64,000 bases of DNA from F23-B02 sp963625685 (GTDB lineage: Bacteria > Bacillota > Clostridia > Oscillospirales > Oscillospiraceae). The DNA lies in assembly GCA_963625685.1 (NCBI GenBank), contig CAVFTR010000005.1, positions 55,238 to 119,237 on the forward strand, given 5' to 3'. Numbering within the stretch: the first letter of the stretch is position 1; each line of letters begins with the position of its first letter. The notes beneath the pieces are model-generated. The model saw only the letters and a list, made by a program, of their open reading frames with translations. It was not told the DNA's origin and ran no database searches. A program made the translations under genes and the position numbers. Positions 46,798-54,544 of the stretch are shown here, in pieces.

Positions 46798-47025
46798 ATG
46801 GACGAAATTCTTGAAATACTAAACGGCCTCGGCCTTGACGTCGATTTTGAAAACTGCACGAGCCTCATCGACGACGGCATCCTCGAAAGCCTCGATATAG
46901 TCACCGTTATCGCGGAGCTGTCGGACGCTTTCGATATCACCATTCCCGCGCGCGATATCGTGCCGGAGAACTTCAATTCGGCCGAGGCCATGCTCGACAT
47001 GGTAAACCGTCGGCTTGACGAATAA
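46798..47025 (+). CDS. dltC: D-alanyl carrier protein DltC
   Basis: 75-residue acyl-carrier-like protein. Ser31 in GILESLD is the phosphopantetheine attachment residue; typical DltC has DSM or DSL there, so the preceding Asp is Glu here. Located between dltA and dltB, an order unlike the usual dltA-B-C-D. Confidence 0.9.
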   Translation: MDEILEILNGLGLDVDFENCTSLIDDGILESLDIVTVIAELSDAFDITIPARDIVPENFNSAEAMLDMVNRRLDE

Positions 47026-47028
47026 GCC

Positions 47029-48612
47029 GTGCTGTTTACCTCCTATGGCTTCATAGCCTTCCTTGCGCTGCTTTTTGCGCTGTATTATATAATACCAAAG
47101 CGCTTTCAGTGGCTGCTGCTCCTCGCCGCGGACATCGTGTTCTACGCCTGCGCGGGCTGGAAGGGGCTCTGCTTCATGGCGGCGACGGTCGTCGTCTCAT
47201 GGGCGGCAACGAACCTCATGGGCAAGTCTCAGCGCGCTCAGAGGGCGTATCTGTCCTCCGAGGAGGGAAGAGCGCTCGAGCGGCCCGAGCGAAAGGCGTA
47301 TAAAAAACAGTGCGAAAAGCGCCGCAGGGCGATATTCGTGCTCGCGCTCGTTGCCGACCTCGGCATACTCGCGGCGCTCAAGTATACAAACTTCCTGATA
47401 AGCAACGTAAACGCCCTGCTTTCCGCGGATATCGCCGCGGTGGACTGGGTGCTGCCGCTGGGCATATCGTTTTACACTTTCCAGACCGTCAGCTACGTCA
47501 TCGACGTGTACTGGGAGAAGGCCGAGCCGGAGAAGAACATACTGCGCGCAGCGCTCTTCACGTCCTTCTTCCCGCTGCTCATCCAGGGGCCGATCTCGCG
47601 CTTTAACGACCTGAAGGCGACGCTTTACGCCGGGCACAAGGCCGACTTCAAGCAGATATCCTTCGGCCTCCAGCGCATACTCTGGGGCTACTTCAAAAAG
47701 CTCGTCATTGCCGACAGGCTGCTCGTCGCCGTGACCGCACTGTGCGGGGACCCGGAGGCGTATACGGGCGCGTATGTGTTTATCGGCGCGGTGCTCTACG
47801 CCGCCGAGCTGTACGCGGACTTTACCGGCGGCATAGACATAACCATAGGCGTGGCTCAGGTTCTGGGCATAAAGGTAAAGGAAAACTTCATCCGCCCGTA
47901 TTTTTCGCGCAATATCGCCGAGTACTGGCGGCGCTGGCACATCTCCATGGGCACCTGGTTCAAGGACTATATCTTCTACCCGCTGTCCGTCGCGCCGTGG
48001 CTGTTAAAGCTCTCAAAGTCGGCGCGCAGGAAAATATCCGAGGGCTTCGGCAGGAAGCTGCCGGTGTATGTCGCGACCATAGTGACCTGGTTTCTCACCG
48101 GCCTATGGCACGGCGCCGCGTGGAACTTTGTCGTCTGGGGCCTGCTGAACGCCTTCTTTATCCTGCTGGCCGAGGAGTTCAAGCCCCTGTCGCAGCGCTT
48201 CAGGGCAAGGCATGTTCAGCTCGTATCCGGCTTCGGCTACAGGGTGTTTGAAACGCTCAGGACCTTCCTTCTCATGTGCTCGCTGCGCGTTCTCGACTGC
48301 TACCGCGACGTCGGGGTCTCCTTCCGCGCGCTCGGCACGGTGTTCACCGAGCTCAACTGGCGCGAGGCCTTTTCGGGAACTCTTTTGCAGCTCGGCCTGA
48401 CGGGCGCGGACTATATCGTCGCCTTTGCAGGCGTAGCTGTCATGTTTTCCGTCTCCTGCGTGCAGGAAAGGCACGGCAGCGTGCGCGAGCTTCTCTGGAA
48501 AAGGCCCGTTGTGAGCTATGCCGTGTTCTTCGTACTCGCCCTCGCGGTGCTCACCTTCGGCGCATACGGCGTGGGCTACGACGCGTCGCAGTTTATCTAT
48601 AATCAGTTCTGA
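47029..48612 (+). CDS. dltB: MBOAT-family D-alanine transfer protein DltB
   Basis: 527 residues, multi-pass membrane O-acyltransferase that hands D-Ala from DltC to the outside. Conserved MBOAT features: PLGISFYTFQTVSYVIDVYW, FIRPYFSRNIAEYWRRWHIS and catalytic His in TGLWHGAAWNF. It is longer than DltB of Bacillus (about 395), with a basic insert near residues 63-100 and extra C-terminal helices, so it resembles the AlgI-like branch. GTG start at 47029; GGCTT/AAGCC around the dltC stop forms a small hairpin. Confidence 0.9.
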   Translation: MLFTSYGFIAFLALLFALYYIIPKRFQWLLLLAADIVFYACAGWKGLCFMAATVVVSWAATNLMGKSQRAQRAYLSSEEGRALERPERKAYKKQCEKRRRAIFVLALVADLGILAALKYTNFLISNVNALLSADIAAVDWVLPLGISFYTFQTVSYVIDVYWEKAEPEKNILRAALFTSFFPLLIQGPISRFNDLKATLYAGHKADFKQISFGLQRILWGYFKKLVIADRLLVAVTALCGDPEAYTGAYVFIGAVLYAAELYADFTGGIDITIGVAQVLGIKVKENFIRPYFSRNIAEYWRRWHISMGTWFKDYIFYPLSVAPWLLKLSKSARRKISEGFGRKLPVYVATIVTWFLTGLWHGAAWNFVVWGLLNAFFILLAEEFKPLSQRFRARHVQLVSGFGYRVFETLRTFLLMCSLRVLDCYRDVGVSFRALGTVFTELNWREAFSGTLLQLGLTGADYIVAFAGVAVMFSVSCVQERHGSVRELLWKRPVVSYAVFFVLALAVLTFGAYGVGYDASQFIYNQF

Positions 48613-48620
48613 GGCACAAA

Positions 48621-49709
48621 ATGAGCGGAAAAAGCAATAAAAAACTGCATATTGTCTGCCTTGCGCTGCTTATCGTGCTGCTGTGCGCGGCGCTCTGGCT
48701 GCTGGGCAGGATATTTGAGCCGAAATACATGTCGGGCGTCCTGGAGGGCGCGATGACGCGCGAATACTACGAGGAGGAGAACCCGCACGACGTCATATTC
48801 GTCGGCGACTGCGAGGTATACGAGAACTTCTCGCCCGTCACGATGTGGGAGGAAAGGGGCATAACGAGCTATATCCGCGGCTCCGCGCAGCAGCTCATAT
48901 GGCAGTCGTACTATCTGCTCGAGGAGGTCTTCGAGCGCGAAAGCCCGAGGATCGTCGTATATAACGTGCAGTCGATGAAGTACGACACGCCGCAGAGCGA
49001 GGCGTACAACCGCATGACGCTCGACGGCATGCCGCTGTCAAAGCACAAGATAGACGCGATGAAGGCCTCGATGACCGGGGACGAGGATATGATAAGCTAT
49101 CTGATCCCCTTCCTGCGCTATCATTCGCGCTGGTCAGAGCTCACGGCCGAGGACCTTGAGTACGCCTTTCACCGCGACCCCGTCACGATAGCGGGCTATC
49201 TCATGCGCGCGGACGTTGAGCCCATGACGAAGCTCCCGACCGCACCGGTCCTGGACGATTACACTATAGGCGAAAGCTGCTGGGAATACCTTGACAAAAT
49301 GCAGAAGCTGTGCGATGCTAACGGAGCGAAGCTCGTGCTCATAAAATCGCCGAGCCTGTGGCCGTACTGGTACGAGCAGTGGGACGGGCAGATAAGCGCC
49401 TACGCCTCGGAGCACGGCCTTGACTATATAAATCTCCTGAACGTATCCGACGATATCGGGCTGGACATGCAGACGGACACCTATGACGCCGGACTGCATC
49501 TGAATATCTACGGAGCGGAAAAGCTCTCGCGCTATTTTGCGGCTCTCCTCGCCGAGGACTATGCCGTGCCCGACAGGAGAAGCGACGAAGCGCTCGCCGC
49601 CGACTGGGCGGATAAGAGCGAGACATATTATGAGCTTCTGGCCGCACAGAAGGCCGAGCTCGAGGAATACGGCTATCTTAAAAGCTGGACATTGGGGGAC
49701 GAAAAATGA
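48621..49709 (+). CDS. DltD-like SGNH-fold protein (Cys in the nucleophile position)
   Basis: 362 residues with one N-terminal membrane helix (IVCLALLIVLLCAALWLLG) and an extracellular SGNH-type domain. The first block reads VIFVGDCEVYENFSP: where SGNH enzymes have Ser (GDS/GSS), this protein has Cys. The last block TYDAGLHLNIYGAEKLS supplies the Asp and His. Position after dltB suggests it plays the DltD part in teichoic acid D-alanylation. Proteins with the YIRGSAQQLIWQSYYLLEE segment are common behind MBOAT genes in Clostridia (from memory). Its C-terminus overlaps the next gene by 4 nt. Confidence 0.8.
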   Translation: MSGKSNKKLHIVCLALLIVLLCAALWLLGRIFEPKYMSGVLEGAMTREYYEEENPHDVIFVGDCEVYENFSPVTMWEERGITSYIRGSAQQLIWQSYYLLEEVFERESPRIVVYNVQSMKYDTPQSEAYNRMTLDGMPLSKHKIDAMKASMTGDEDMISYLIPFLRYHSRWSELTAEDLEYAFHRDPVTIAGYLMRADVEPMTKLPTAPVLDDYTIGESCWEYLDKMQKLCDANGAKLVLIKSPSLWPYWYEQWDGQISAYASEHGLDYINLLNVSDDIGLDMQTDTYDAGLHLNIYGAEKLSRYFAALLAEDYAVPDRRSDEALAADWADKSETYYELLAAQKAELEEYGYLKSWTLGDEK

Positions 49710-50239
49710 AAAGAATGATCGCAGTTATCCTCGCCGCCGCATGCGCCTTCGCGCTGTGCGCCTGCGGCGATACGGGCGACGGAGGAAAAACCGGAGCCAA
49801 GAACGAATACAAGGCCGACTACGGCGAGCTGTACTACGCCTCGGGCGACGTGAAGTTCGGCATATTCGATCCCGCCGACGAGGTCCTCGCCGCGCTAGGC
49901 GAGCCTGTCAGTACCTTCGAGTCGAACAGCTGCGCGTATCAGGGCAAGGACATGTTCTATTACTACGACGGCTTTGAAGTGCTCGTAAACGACGTTGACG
50001 GCACACGGCGCGTCACCGGCATCACCCTTGCCGACGACACCGTCTCGACCCCGCAGGGCGTGAGGATCGGCATGGAGCTCGACGAGGCGCTCGCACTCCT
50101 GCAAGGCCTGGAATACACGCAGACGGGCGACACGTATAAGTTCACCGTCGGCTCGACGCTGTTCAGGCTCCAGGCCGACTCAGACGGTACGGTCAAGGCC
50201 GCGGAATACTCGGTCGCCGCAAACGACAGCGGGGAATGA
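49706..50239 (+). CDS. Lipoprotein of unknown function in the dlt operon
   Basis: 177 residues. Signal peptide with lipobox LCAC (Cys about residue 20), Gly/Asp/Lys-rich linker, then a mostly beta-strand domain (KFGIFDPADEVLAALGEPVS, GVRIGMELDEALALLQGLEY) that looks like a bipartite small beta-fold. I do not recognise the family. Start overlaps the DltD-like stop (ATGA), so it is translationally coupled and probably functions in the envelope with the Dlt proteins. Confidence 0.8.
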   Translation: MKRMIAVILAAACAFALCACGDTGDGGKTGAKNEYKADYGELYYASGDVKFGIFDPADEVLAALGEPVSTFESNSCAYQGKDMFYYYDGFEVLVNDVDGTRRVTGITLADDTVSTPQGVRIGMELDEALALLQGLEYTQTGDTYKFTVGSTLFRLQADSDGTVKAAEYSVAANDSGE

Positions 50240-50246
50240 GGCGGCC

Positions 50247-51221
50247 ATGGCAGGATATAAAAAGATGAAATTAGAGGACGTCTTTGCGGACATCGAGAAA
50301 ATAATGGGCTCATCCCTGTCGGACGCCGAAAAGAGCGCCGAGCTGCGCGGAAAGGGCGCGGCGGCGTACGATAACGAGGACGACCCCGCGGCCGCGGCGT
50401 ATTACGACGAGGCGATAGCCCTCGGCTGCGTTGAGGCCGAGCTGCTGCCGGAGCTGCTTTTCCGCTGCGGCGTGAGCTTTGCCGAGCTCGACGATAAAAG
50501 ATCCTTTGAGCTTTTAAAACGCGCGGCCGGGCTCGGCCACGTCAAGGCCATGCTCGACCTCGCCGTGTGCTATCAGAAGGGCGCGGGCACGTCCAGGAAC
50601 GAAAAGGAGTGCTACAAATGGGCGCTCATGGCGGCGGAGGCCGGCGATACCGAGGCGATGTATATCTGCGCGCTGTGCTCCGAGCAGGGCTTCGGCACCG
50701 AAAAGGACCCGACGGAGGCCTTTGCCCGCTTCAAGCGCGCCGCAGAGGCCGGAGTGGTCGACGCCATGTACAAAACCGCGCTCAATCACGACCGCGGCGA
50801 GGGCACCCTCCCGGATCCGCAGGCGGCCTTCGAGTGGTTCAGGAACGCGGCCGAGATGGGGCATCCCGACGCCCAGCACGACCTCGCCGTGTGCTACGCA
50901 AACGGCGACGGCACCGCATCAGACCCCGCCGAGGCCTTCCGCTGGATGAAGCTGTCGGCCGATAACGGCAACGTCGACGCCATGCGTCTTGCCGGCGGCT
51001 GCTATTATAACGGCTTCGGCGTGAAGGAAAGCCCGAAAAAGGCCTTCGAGCTGTTCAAAAAGGCCGCGGAGCTCGGCGACGTCGACTGCATGCGCATGAC
51101 AGGCGACTGCTACGCCCTCGGCAGCGGCGTGAAGCAAAACCGCGACGAGGCAATGCGCTGGTACCGAATAGCCGCCGAGCACGGCGACATGGATTCGCGC
51201 GAAATGATGGAAGAATACTAA
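50247..51221 (+). CDS. Sel1-like repeat protein
   Basis: 324 residues, no signal peptide. About six Sel1-like repeats of roughly 36 residues from about residue 80, e.g. AMLDLAVCYQKGAGTSRNEK, AQHDLAVCYANGDGTASDPA and CMRMTGDCYALGSGVKQNRD. Alpha-solenoid scaffolds like this bind partner proteins. Last gene of the dlt operon (7-nt gap after the lipoprotein gene), then a terminator. Partner unknown. Confidence 0.85.
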   Translation: MAGYKKMKLEDVFADIEKIMGSSLSDAEKSAELRGKGAAAYDNEDDPAAAAYYDEAIALGCVEAELLPELLFRCGVSFAELDDKRSFELLKRAAGLGHVKAMLDLAVCYQKGAGTSRNEKECYKWALMAAEAGDTEAMYICALCSEQGFGTEKDPTEAFARFKRAAEAGVVDAMYKTALNHDRGEGTLPDPQAAFEWFRNAAEMGHPDAQHDLAVCYANGDGTASDPAEAFRWMKLSADNGNVDAMRLAGGCYYNGFGVKESPKKAFELFKKAAELGDVDCMRMTGDCYALGSGVKQNRDEAMRWYRIAAEHGDMDSREMMEEY

Positions 51222-51253
51222 AAAACCGGCAGGAGAGCTCCTGCCGGTTTTTA
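51222..51253. terminator. Bidirectional terminator after the Sel1-repeat gene
   Basis: AAAACCGGCAGGAG / CTCCTGCCGGTTTT stem with a very short loop, A-run left, T-run right; the convergent small-protein gene ends inside it. Confidence 0.9.
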
Positions 51254-51469
51254 TGTTGGCCTGTGTGAAATCATACTGCTGACATCGGGGATCAGCGACG
51301 TGCCCATCTCCGGCCACGGCGACGACAGTGCATCAAGCAGACCGTAAATGGTATAAGCGACGACCGCGAGCAGCGCGACAATGACGAGCACAACGATAAA
51401 GCCCCTGCGTATGTTTGCCTTTGCGCGGCGGACCTCCTCGTCCTCCTCGCGCTTGTTGTTTTTATTCAC
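51251..51469 (-). CDS. Small single-pass membrane protein
   Basis: 72 residues from a GTG at 51469 with GGAGG 7 nt upstream (an in-frame longer form lacks such a site). Charged N-terminus (NKNNKREEDEEVRRAKANIR), one membrane helix (GFIVVLVIVALLAVVAYTIY), and a short Pro/Ser-rich outside tail. Family not recognised. Confidence 0.65.
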   Translation of the reverse strand: MNKNNKREEDEEVRRAKANIRRGFIVVLVIVALLAVVAYTIYGLLDALSSPWPEMGTSLIPDVSSMISHRPT

Positions 51470-51603
51470 GCCATCACCTCCGTATGACCATTTTACATAA
51501 TGCGCCCTCTTTGTCAATTAACTGACTGTGAACATTGACAGAGCGCGTGCATTCAGTGCAATGGCAGCGTGCGCTGCGGCACGAGGAGCGGCAGAAACTG
51601 AAA

Positions 51604-51628
51604 GGTCCGGAGAGCTTATCTCCGGACC
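51604..51628 (-). terminator. Terminator of the four-helix membrane protein gene
   Basis: GGTCCGGAGA / TCTCCGGACC stem with a GCTTA loop, located just after the stop codon of the minus-strand gene; T-containing tail on the minus strand. Confidence 0.75.
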
Positions 51629-51632
51629 GGTA

Positions 51633-52055
51633 TTATTTGACATTGACCCTGCCCAGTATTTCGTGAAATGCGAAGATGAGCAGCGCGGCTCCGGTCATGC
51701 TCAGTATCCAGAGCGCAATGCCCGCCGCAGAGGGAGATCTGAGCGGGATCAGCGTAAGCGCTCCCAATATCACTCCGGCCGCAGCGGATTCGATCGCAGC
51801 CCTGAAGCCCGAGCTTGCCCTGCCGCTGTCACCCGATACCGTTTCAAAACGGATCAGATTGCCTGTTATAAGTATCGGAAACATATAAAGCAGCACATTT
51901 AGGCTCTTAAAGGGATCAGGTACCAGTGCGCCGAACAAATGCACATATATTTGCCACAGCGCGATAAACAGCGGCATATCAAGCACAGTCAGGCCGATCA
52001 GCGCGGCAATGCAGCGCAAGGCGCTTTTTCCACACCAGTTTCGCAGGTGATCCAT
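51633..52055 (-). CDS. Membrane protein of unknown function
   Basis: 140 residues from ATG 52055 (AGGGGG about 9 nt upstream; the TTG at 52064 is too close to it). About four hydrophobic helices, including LRCIAALIGLTVLDMPLFIA, LLYMFPILITGNLIRF and GIALWILSMTGAALLIFAF. Base composition is slightly less GC-rich than its neighbours. No family recognised. Confidence 0.65.
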   Translation of the reverse strand: MDHLRNWCGKSALRCIAALIGLTVLDMPLFIALWQIYVHLFGALVPDPFKSLNVLLYMFPILITGNLIRFETVSGDSGRASSGFRAAIESAAAGVILGALTLIPLRSPSAAGIALWILSMTGAALLIFAFHEILGRVNVK

Positions 52056-52152
52056 GTTTTCCAACCCCCTTTTATGCCTTGAATAATTGATAAATTACTC
52101 CCGTCAGTTCAATTAATTATATATGATTTTTACACAACGCCAAGCATATGTC

Positions 52153-52181
52153 TTGACGTTTACGGCGTTGTGCAGTATATT
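52153..52181 (+). promoter_or_regulatory. Plus-strand promoter between two minus-strand genes
   Basis: TTGACG, 17-nt spacer, TATATT. The next plus-strand feature is a strong terminator about 75-105 nt on. The hairpin CACAACGCC/GGCGTTGTG (52133-52172) overlaps it. Confidence 0.5.
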
Positions 52182-52187
52182 TCCGCC

Positions 52188-52292
52188 CTGTAAGCCCCAA
52201 ATTCCTTTCTCTCCTTGAGCTGTCATTATCAAAAAAACCGGGCGGCAGCCGTTTGACAAAATGCCCCCCGTCCACAGGACGGGGGGCATTTT
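52188..52292 (+). ncRNA. Candidate small RNA
   Basis: About 105 nt from the predicted start to the terminator hairpin. No open frame with a ribosome-binding site. CCGCCC (52183-52188, at or just before the predicted start) can pair with GGGCGG (52240-52245), closing a pyrimidine-rich loop, before the 3' terminator. Could alternatively be only the shared terminator plus a chance promoter. Confidence 0.3.
52258..52292. terminator. Bidirectional terminator downstream of ohrR
   Basis: AATGCCCCCCGTCC-ACA-GGACGGGGGGCATT, a 14-bp perfect stem with A/T runs on both sides; serves the minus-strand ohrR gene. Confidence 0.9.
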
Positions 52293-52746
52293 ACGGCTGT
52301 TTGTTATCGTCGGATATCGTGCTGAGCAGCCTTTTCAGCAGTGCGCCGAGCTCGAGGGCGTCCTCGAGAGGGAGCTCAACACAGGCTGCGAGTTTTGACG
52401 GGATCGTAACAGCGCGGTCCCTGAGCGCTTCTCCCGCCGGCGTGATCGTGACGTTGAGCACGCGCTCGTCCTTGTCGTCGCGGGCTCGGGATACATAGCC
52501 CTTCTGCTCGAGCTTTTTCAGCAGCGGCGTGAGCGTGCCGGAATCAAGATATAAAAAGCCTCCGAGCTCCTTTACGCTGATCCTCTTATGCTCCCACATG
52601 ACCATCATCGCGATATACTGCGTGTAGGTAAGCCCGATCTCGTCCAGATAGGGCTTGTATCTGCGCACGACCTCTTTCGCGCAGGCATACAGAGGAAAGC
52701 ATATCTGATTTTCGAGCTTCAGTACGTCATATTTGCGGTCTTCCAT
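52291..52746 (-). CDS. ohrR: OhrR-type MarR-family peroxide sensor
   Basis: 151 residues. The N-terminal redox Cys of OhrR is present (Cys16 in LENQICFPLY), together with the family segment YKPYLDEIGLTYTQYIAMMV and the wing KGYVSRARDDKDERVLNVTI. OhrR proteins repress organic-peroxide resistance genes until the Cys is oxidised. Here the likely target is the glutathione peroxidase gene upstream on the same strand, rather than an ohr gene. The 86-nt gap to the TSCPD gene may hold its own promoter. Confidence 0.85.
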   Translation of the reverse strand: MEDRKYDVLKLENQICFPLYACAKEVVRRYKPYLDEIGLTYTQYIAMMVMWEHKRISVKELGGFLYLDSGTLTPLLKKLEQKGYVSRARDDKDERVLNVTITPAGEALRDRAVTIPSKLAACVELPLEDALELGALLKRLLSTISDDNKQP

Positions 52747-52832
52747 ATCGATCGGGCCTGCCGGCCGGGGTCCGGCAGCCGCTCCTCCGTAAATGCTTTA
52801 TGCGCCTATTATACAGCATGAGGCCTTCAGGT

Positions 52833-53093
52833 TCAAGAACAGTATTCCGCCTTCGCCTTCATGACGGCTATCGCCAGCTGATCGGCGCACGAGGTCTGCT
52901 TTCTGCCGCAGGTGTTGCCTGAGAGCAGGGCGGCTATCTTATCGGCGCTCTCGCCGTCAAGCAGCTTGGCTATTGCCTTGAGATTACCGTCGCAGCCGCC
53001 GAAAAAGGAGATGTTGCGGACTGCTCCGGCCTCATCAATATCAAATTCAAGCTGCATGGCGCAGACGCCTTCGGGCTCGTATTCGTAATGCAT
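52833..53093 (-). CDS. TSCPD domain protein (TIGR03905 family)
   Basis: 86 residues. Cys-rich small domain: EPEGVCAMQLEFDIDEAG, ISFFGGCDGNLKAIAKLLDG, then GNTCGRKQTSCADQLAIAV. The TSCPD domain is also found at the C-terminus of class II ribonucleotide reductases, but the free-standing form has no known function. Conserved Cys in GGC, TCG and TSC could bind metal or undergo redox changes. Its ATG overlaps the glutathione peroxidase stop (TGATG), so the two are coupled, suggesting an oxidative-stress link. Confidence 0.85.
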   Translation of the reverse strand: MHYEYEPEGVCAMQLEFDIDEAGAVRNISFFGGCDGNLKAIAKLLDGESADKIAALLSGNTCGRKQTSCADQLAIAVMKAKAEYCS

Positions 53094-53566
53094 CACAGCA
53101 GCTCCTTTACGGCGTTTTCTATCATTTCGGGCTTCGTCATCGGAGCGTAGCGCGCCGTGACATTGCCCTCGCGGTCGACGAGGAATTTGGTGAAGTTCCA
53201 TTTGATCTGCCTGCCGAATTTACCGGTCTTCTGGCTTTTGAGATATGTGTACAGAGGCTCCTCGCCCTCGCCGTTGACACGTATCTTTGCAAACTGGTCA
53301 AAGCTCACGCCGAATTTGACCTGGCAGAAGCTGACGATCTCGTCTTCCGTGCCGGGCGCCTGTCCGGCGAACTGATTGCAGGGGAAGTCCAGGACCTCAA
53401 AGCCGGAGGAATTATATTTTTCATACAGCTCCTCCAGACCCTCATACTGCGGAGTAAAGCCGCAGCCGGTGGCCGTGTTTACAATAAGCAGCACCTTGCC
53501 CCTGTACTTTTCGAGGCTGACGGGCGCGCCGGAAATATCCTTTACCGTAAAATCGTAAATGCTCAT
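53093..53566 (-). CDS. Glutathione peroxidase (thiol peroxidase type)
   Basis: 157 residues. Peroxidatic Cys35 in NTATGCGFTPQY, Gln in FPCNQFAGQ and Trp in IKWNFTKFLV complete the catalytic set. A Cys instead of Sec is normal in bacteria; such enzymes usually reduce peroxides with thioredoxin. It has its own promoter with an ATTG-N4-CAAT dyad at the start site, likely the OhrR operator. First gene of the gpx-TSCPD(-ohrR) cluster. Confidence 0.93.
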   Translation of the reverse strand: MSIYDFTVKDISGAPVSLEKYRGKVLLIVNTATGCGFTPQYEGLEELYEKYNSSGFEVLDFPCNQFAGQAPGTEDEIVSFCQVKFGVSFDQFAKIRVNGEGEEPLYTYLKSQKTGKFGRQIKWNFTKFLVDREGNVTARYAPMTKPEMIENAVKELL

Positions 53567-53596
53567 TTTCCTTTTCTCCTGATTTTATAAAATTTA

Positions 53597-53608
53597 ATTG
53601 CATACAAT
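53597..53608. promoter_or_regulatory. Candidate OhrR operator at the glutathione peroxidase start site
   Basis: ATTG-CATA-CAAT dyad in an AT-rich setting (TTTAATTGCATACAATCT), resembling the TACAATT/AATTGTA half sites of OhrR boxes. It lies just after the predicted transcription start. Confidence 0.45.
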
Positions 53609-53616
53609 CTATCCGT

Positions 53617-53645
53617 AAGATACACCCTCTCCCGCTCTTTGTCAA
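53617..53645 (-). promoter_or_regulatory. Promoter of the glutathione peroxidase gene
   Basis: Minus strand: TTGACA, 17-nt spacer, TATCTT. Confidence 0.7.
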
Positions 53646-53706
53646 GAGCTTTTTGAAAATTAAACGCAATCAAGACAGCGGGCATAACGGCTCCGCGCGG
53701 TTTTTG

Positions 53707-53735
53707 TTGACTTAAATCACGGAAAAGAGTAAAAT
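53707..53735 (+). promoter_or_regulatory. Promoter of holB-ricT
   Basis: TTGACT, 17-nt spacer, TAAAAT; about 26 nt of leader, then CCGGAGG before the holB ATG. Confidence 0.75.
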
Positions 53736-53767
53736 AAACTGATTAAGTATTTGTTCCGGAGGATGCT

Positions 53768-54544
53768 ATGGAAAAGCTCTCACATGCGTATATAGTGTCC
53801 TCGGCGTCGGAAAACGCGCGGATGAGCAGGGCGTTTTACCTTGCCGAAAAGATGCTGTGCCAAAGCGAGGGCGAGCGCCCCTGCGGCGTATGCCGCGATT
53901 GCCGCAAGGTAAAGGCGCGCGTTCACCCCGACCTTGCCCTTGTCGAGCGCATGACCGACGATAAGGGCAGGCGGAAAAAGGAGATACAGGTCGATCAGAT
54001 CCGCGCAATGGGCGCGGACGCCTACGTCCTGCCAAATGAGGCGGCGGCAAAGGCATATATCATCAAGGACGCGGACACAATGAACGAGCGGGCGCAGAAC
54101 GCCGCGCTCAAGATATTTGAAGAGCCGCCCGCGGGCGTGCATTTTATCCTCTGCGTGTCAAATCCGGAGCGGCTGCTCGTAACGGTGCGCTCGCGCTGCG
54201 TGCTCATAAGCTGCGCCGGCGAGGAGGACGCGGAGAGCGAGACCTCCGCCGCGCTTGCCGACGAGTTCGTATCGCTCGAGCGCAGGGGAGACACACCGGC
54301 GCTGACGGCATGGTGCTTTGCGCATGAAACGCTCGACGCTGCCTCGCTCGGCGAGCTGCTGCTGGCGCTGAAGCGGCGCTACGCCGCGCTTCTGACGGCG
54401 GAAAAGGATAAAATGCGCATAATGGACATCATACGGCTGCTCGACCGCTGCATGCAGTATCAGACGGTCAACACGGGCGTGAAACACATTCTGGGGCTGC
54501 TGGCGGTACGCTCGGCAGCGGAAACGAGGAAAGCAATTGACTGA
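53768..54544 (+). CDS. holB: DNA polymerase III delta-prime subunit
   Basis: Clamp-loader subunit; 258 residues, on the short side (usually 300 or more). N-terminal LSHAYIVSSASENARMSRAF lacks a Walker A, as expected for delta-prime; a zinc site CGVCRDC follows, then the sensor region IIKDADTMNERAQNAALKIF and EEPPAGVHFILCVSNPERLL with SRC (arginine finger). The partner ricT overlaps its end by 8 nt. This holB-ricT order is conserved in Firmicutes. Confidence 0.92.
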   Translation: MEKLSHAYIVSSASENARMSRAFYLAEKMLCQSEGERPCGVCRDCRKVKARVHPDLALVERMTDDKGRRKKEIQVDQIRAMGADAYVLPNEAAAKAYIIKDADTMNERAQNAALKIFEEPPAGVHFILCVSNPERLLVTVRSRCVLISCAGEEDAESETSAALADEFVSLERRGDTPALTAWCFAHETLDAASLGELLLALKRRYAALLTAEKDKMRIMDIIRLLDRCMQYQTVNTGVKHILGLLAVRSAAETRKAID

